In this document: one piece after another, positions 6,662-7,206 of the stretch
How the letters are laid out: each line of letters starts with the position of its first letter
Position numbering within the stretch: the first letter of the stretch is position 1
Assembly (NCBI GenBank): GCA_025774205.1
Contig: JALGWK010000096.1
Location: forward strand, 1-7,206
Source of the DNA: a bacterium
GTDB lineage: Bacteria; Blakebacterota; Blakebacteria; Blakebacterales; Blakebacteraceae
Direction: 5' to 3'
Length of the DNA stretch: 7,206 bases
Translations under genes and position numbers: made by a program
Notes under the pieces: generated by a model
What the model saw: only the letters and a program-made list of their open reading frames with translations
What the model was told of the DNA's origin: nothing
Databases searched by the model: none

Positions 6662-6774
6662 CGCAGGGCAAGGGGCCGGAAGCGGTGATCCGGTTCCACC
6701 ATCGGGAGGACGCGCACGATCGCGGTAGCAGTCGGAGTCTCTGAATTGTAGTCGCGGGGTTACACTCCTGCCTC

Positions 6775-6803
6775 TTCCCGAAGCAGGGATTATTTCCTAT
6801 CTT
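6775..6803 (+). promoter_or_regulatory. Candidate promoter of the ferredoxin-vorB operon
   Basis: TTCCCG (6775-6780), a 17-base spacer and TATCTT (6798-6803), about 50 bases before the ferredoxin start. The -35 match is weak (3 of 6). The layout repeats that of the peptidase promoter candidate (TTC-start hexamer, 16-17 spacer, TATCTT), which is the main reason to list it. Confidence 0.28.
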
Positions 6804-6836
6804 GGCACCGCAAGCCCGCTCGAAGTGCATCATGGT

Positions 6837-6845
6837 GAGAGGAGA
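6837..6845 (+). promoter_or_regulatory. Ribosome binding site that decides the ferredoxin start
   Basis: GAGAGGAGA, with the AGGAG core (6840-6844) eight bases before GTG 6853. Neither the in-frame ATG at 6832 nor the TTG at 6802 has such a site, so translation most likely begins at GTG 6853. Confidence 0.7.
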
Positions 6846-6852
6846 TCCACCA

Positions 6853-7131
6853 GTGTCCAGCGCGCCAGATGACAAGGACCCTGCCATCATCGGACCTGAT
6901 GTAATCATCGACTCCGAGATGTGCAAAGGGTGCAATCTCTGCACGTATGTCTGTCCCACCGGCGTCCTCATCATTTCCGAATCCCTGAACCACCTTGGGT
7001 TCCATCCGGCTGAATACACCGGTGAAGGCTGTACCGGATGCGGCGTCTGTTTCTACGCCTGTCCGGAACCCGGCGCCATCACCGTCTACAAACCGCCGAA
7101 GAAGCCGAAGAAGCAGAAGGAGGAGGGTTAG
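6853..7131 (+). CDS. 2[4Fe-4S] ferredoxin, probable delta-type subunit of a 2-oxoacid:ferredoxin oxidoreductase
   Basis: Complete, 92 aa from GTG 6853, chosen for its strong AGGAG; an in-frame ATG at 6832 would add seven residues. Seen: two classic cluster motifs, [12 protein letters not shown] (Cys24, 27, 30, 34) and [12 protein letters not shown] (Cys60, 63, 66, 70), so all eight ligands for two [4Fe-4S] clusters are present, each followed by Pro. The C-terminus is a Lys/Glu-rich tail ([12 protein letters not shown], 81-92). There is no signal peptide, so it is cytoplasmic. Known: small ferredoxin-like subunits of this kind carry electrons in four-subunit pyruvate, 2-oxoglutarate or 2-oxoisovalerate:ferredoxin oxidoreductases. 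Context: the next gene starts two bases later and is a VorB/KorA-type subunit, which supports this role over a free ferredoxin. Which 2-oxoacid is used cannot be told. Confidence 0.9.
   Translation: MSSAPDDKDPAIIGPDVIIDSEMCKGCNLCTYVCPTGVLIISESLNHLGFHPAEYTGEGCTGCGVCFYACPEPGAITVYKPPKKPKKQKEEG
7121..7127 (+). promoter_or_regulatory. Ribosome binding site of vorB, inside the ferredoxin gene
   Basis: AGGAGGG overlaps the last Glu-Glu-Gly codons of the ferredoxin and lies six bases before ATG 7134. The charged tail thus doubles as a near-perfect Shine-Dalgarno, favouring coupled translation of the two subunits. Confidence 0.75.
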
Positions 7132-7133
7132 CC

Positions 7134-7206
7134 ATGCCGGTGCGATTCGTGAAAGGGAACGAAGCGATCCTGCAGGGGGCGGTCCTTGCCGGCTGTCGGG
7201 TCTTCT
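7134..7206 (+). CDS. vorB: VorB/KorA-type 2-oxoacid:ferredoxin oxidoreductase subunit, N-terminus only
   Basis: Partial: 24 codons before the right edge. Seen: MPVRFVKGNEAILQGAVLAG, followed by CRVF. The KGNEAI...A..AGCR pattern is the usual start of the pyrimidine-binding (alpha) subunit of VorB/KorA-type enzymes, where a GYPITP motif normally follows; that would lie just past the window. Known: the complex oxidatively decarboxylates a 2-oxoacid (branched-chain, 2-oxoglutarate or similar) to the acyl-CoA and reduces ferredoxin. It begins two bases after the ferredoxin stop with an excellent ribosome binding site, so they are co-transcribed. The symbol follows the commonest annotation of this N-terminus; korA is an equal alternative until the rest is seen. 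Confidence 0.72.
   Translation, partial: MPVRFVKGNEAILQGAVLAGCRVF

Larger units (their letters stand above)
6662..6852 (+). other. Intergenic gap before the ferredoxin operon
   Basis: These 191 bases hold no convincing gene. A CCGGA/TCCGG pair (6676-6680 and 6689-6693) with an 8-base loop sits just after the peptidase stop but has no T-run, so I do not call it a terminator. A candidate promoter lies at its right end and the ferredoxin ribosome binding site closes it. Confidence 0.5.

Noticed and set aside
6676-6693. Possible terminator hairpin after the peptidase gene
   Set aside because: Only a 5-base stem (CCGGA/TCCGG) and no T-run follows, so it does not meet the form of an intrinsic terminator.
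6802-6852. Longer ferredoxin start at TTG 6802 or ATG 6832
   Set aside because: Neither has a good ribosome binding site, whereas GTG 6853 has AGGAG at an ideal distance; TTG 6802 also overlaps the candidate -10.

Overview
The window is GC-rich, tightly packed bacterial DNA with short gaps, good Shine-Dalgarno sites and no RNA genes, CRISPR arrays or mobile elements that I can see. The gene content (a Tat-exported Gfo/Idh/MocA dehydrogenase beside a HEAT-repeat lipoprotein, a large exported TPR/Omp28-like protein, a secreted S9 peptidase, and a ferredoxin plus VorB-type 2-oxoacid:ferredoxin oxidoreductase) suggests an uncultivated environmental bacterium. A lineage of the Gemmatimonadota, Latescibacterota or Planctomycetota kind is likely, but this is inferred from family distribution and the phylum cannot be fixed from the window.

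Layout. The left 4.3 kb is one minus-strand run, in transcription order: (1) an exported TPR/Omp28-like protein with a thioredoxin-type CPPC motif (2298-4325); (2) a Tat-exported Gfo/Idh/MocA oxidoreductase (1001-2272); (3) a HEAT-repeat lipoprotein (986 to the left edge). The gaps are 25 and 14 bases, so this is very likely one operon. The lipoprotein gene as given carries two opposite, mutually compensating frameshifts (about 817-827 and 575-586). A 209-base divergent control region (4326-4534) holds an inverted repeat, a perfect 12-base palindrome, an 11-base direct repeat and a candidate promoter.

On the plus strand comes a complete secreted S9 prolyl-oligopeptidase-type peptidase (4535-6661) whose signal peptide contains an 11-residue tandem duplication. 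After a 191-base gap, a second plus-strand operon begins: a 2[4Fe-4S] ferredoxin (6853-7131) followed two bases later by the start of a VorB/KorA-type 2-oxoacid:ferredoxin oxidoreductase subunit cut by the right edge (7134-7206).

How they fit together. All three minus-strand products carry export signals. The dehydrogenase and HEAT lipoprotein look like the cell-envelope sugar-oxidation sets seen in polysaccharide-using bacteria, and the peptidase would act on peptides outside the cytoplasm. The ferredoxin/VorB pair is cytoplasmic central metabolism (oxidative decarboxylation of 2-oxoacids with ferredoxin as acceptor). I see no clear evidence of a novel defence or mobile system. The most interesting points are the double frameshift, the signal-peptide duplication, the structured divergent promoter region and the exported three-gene set.
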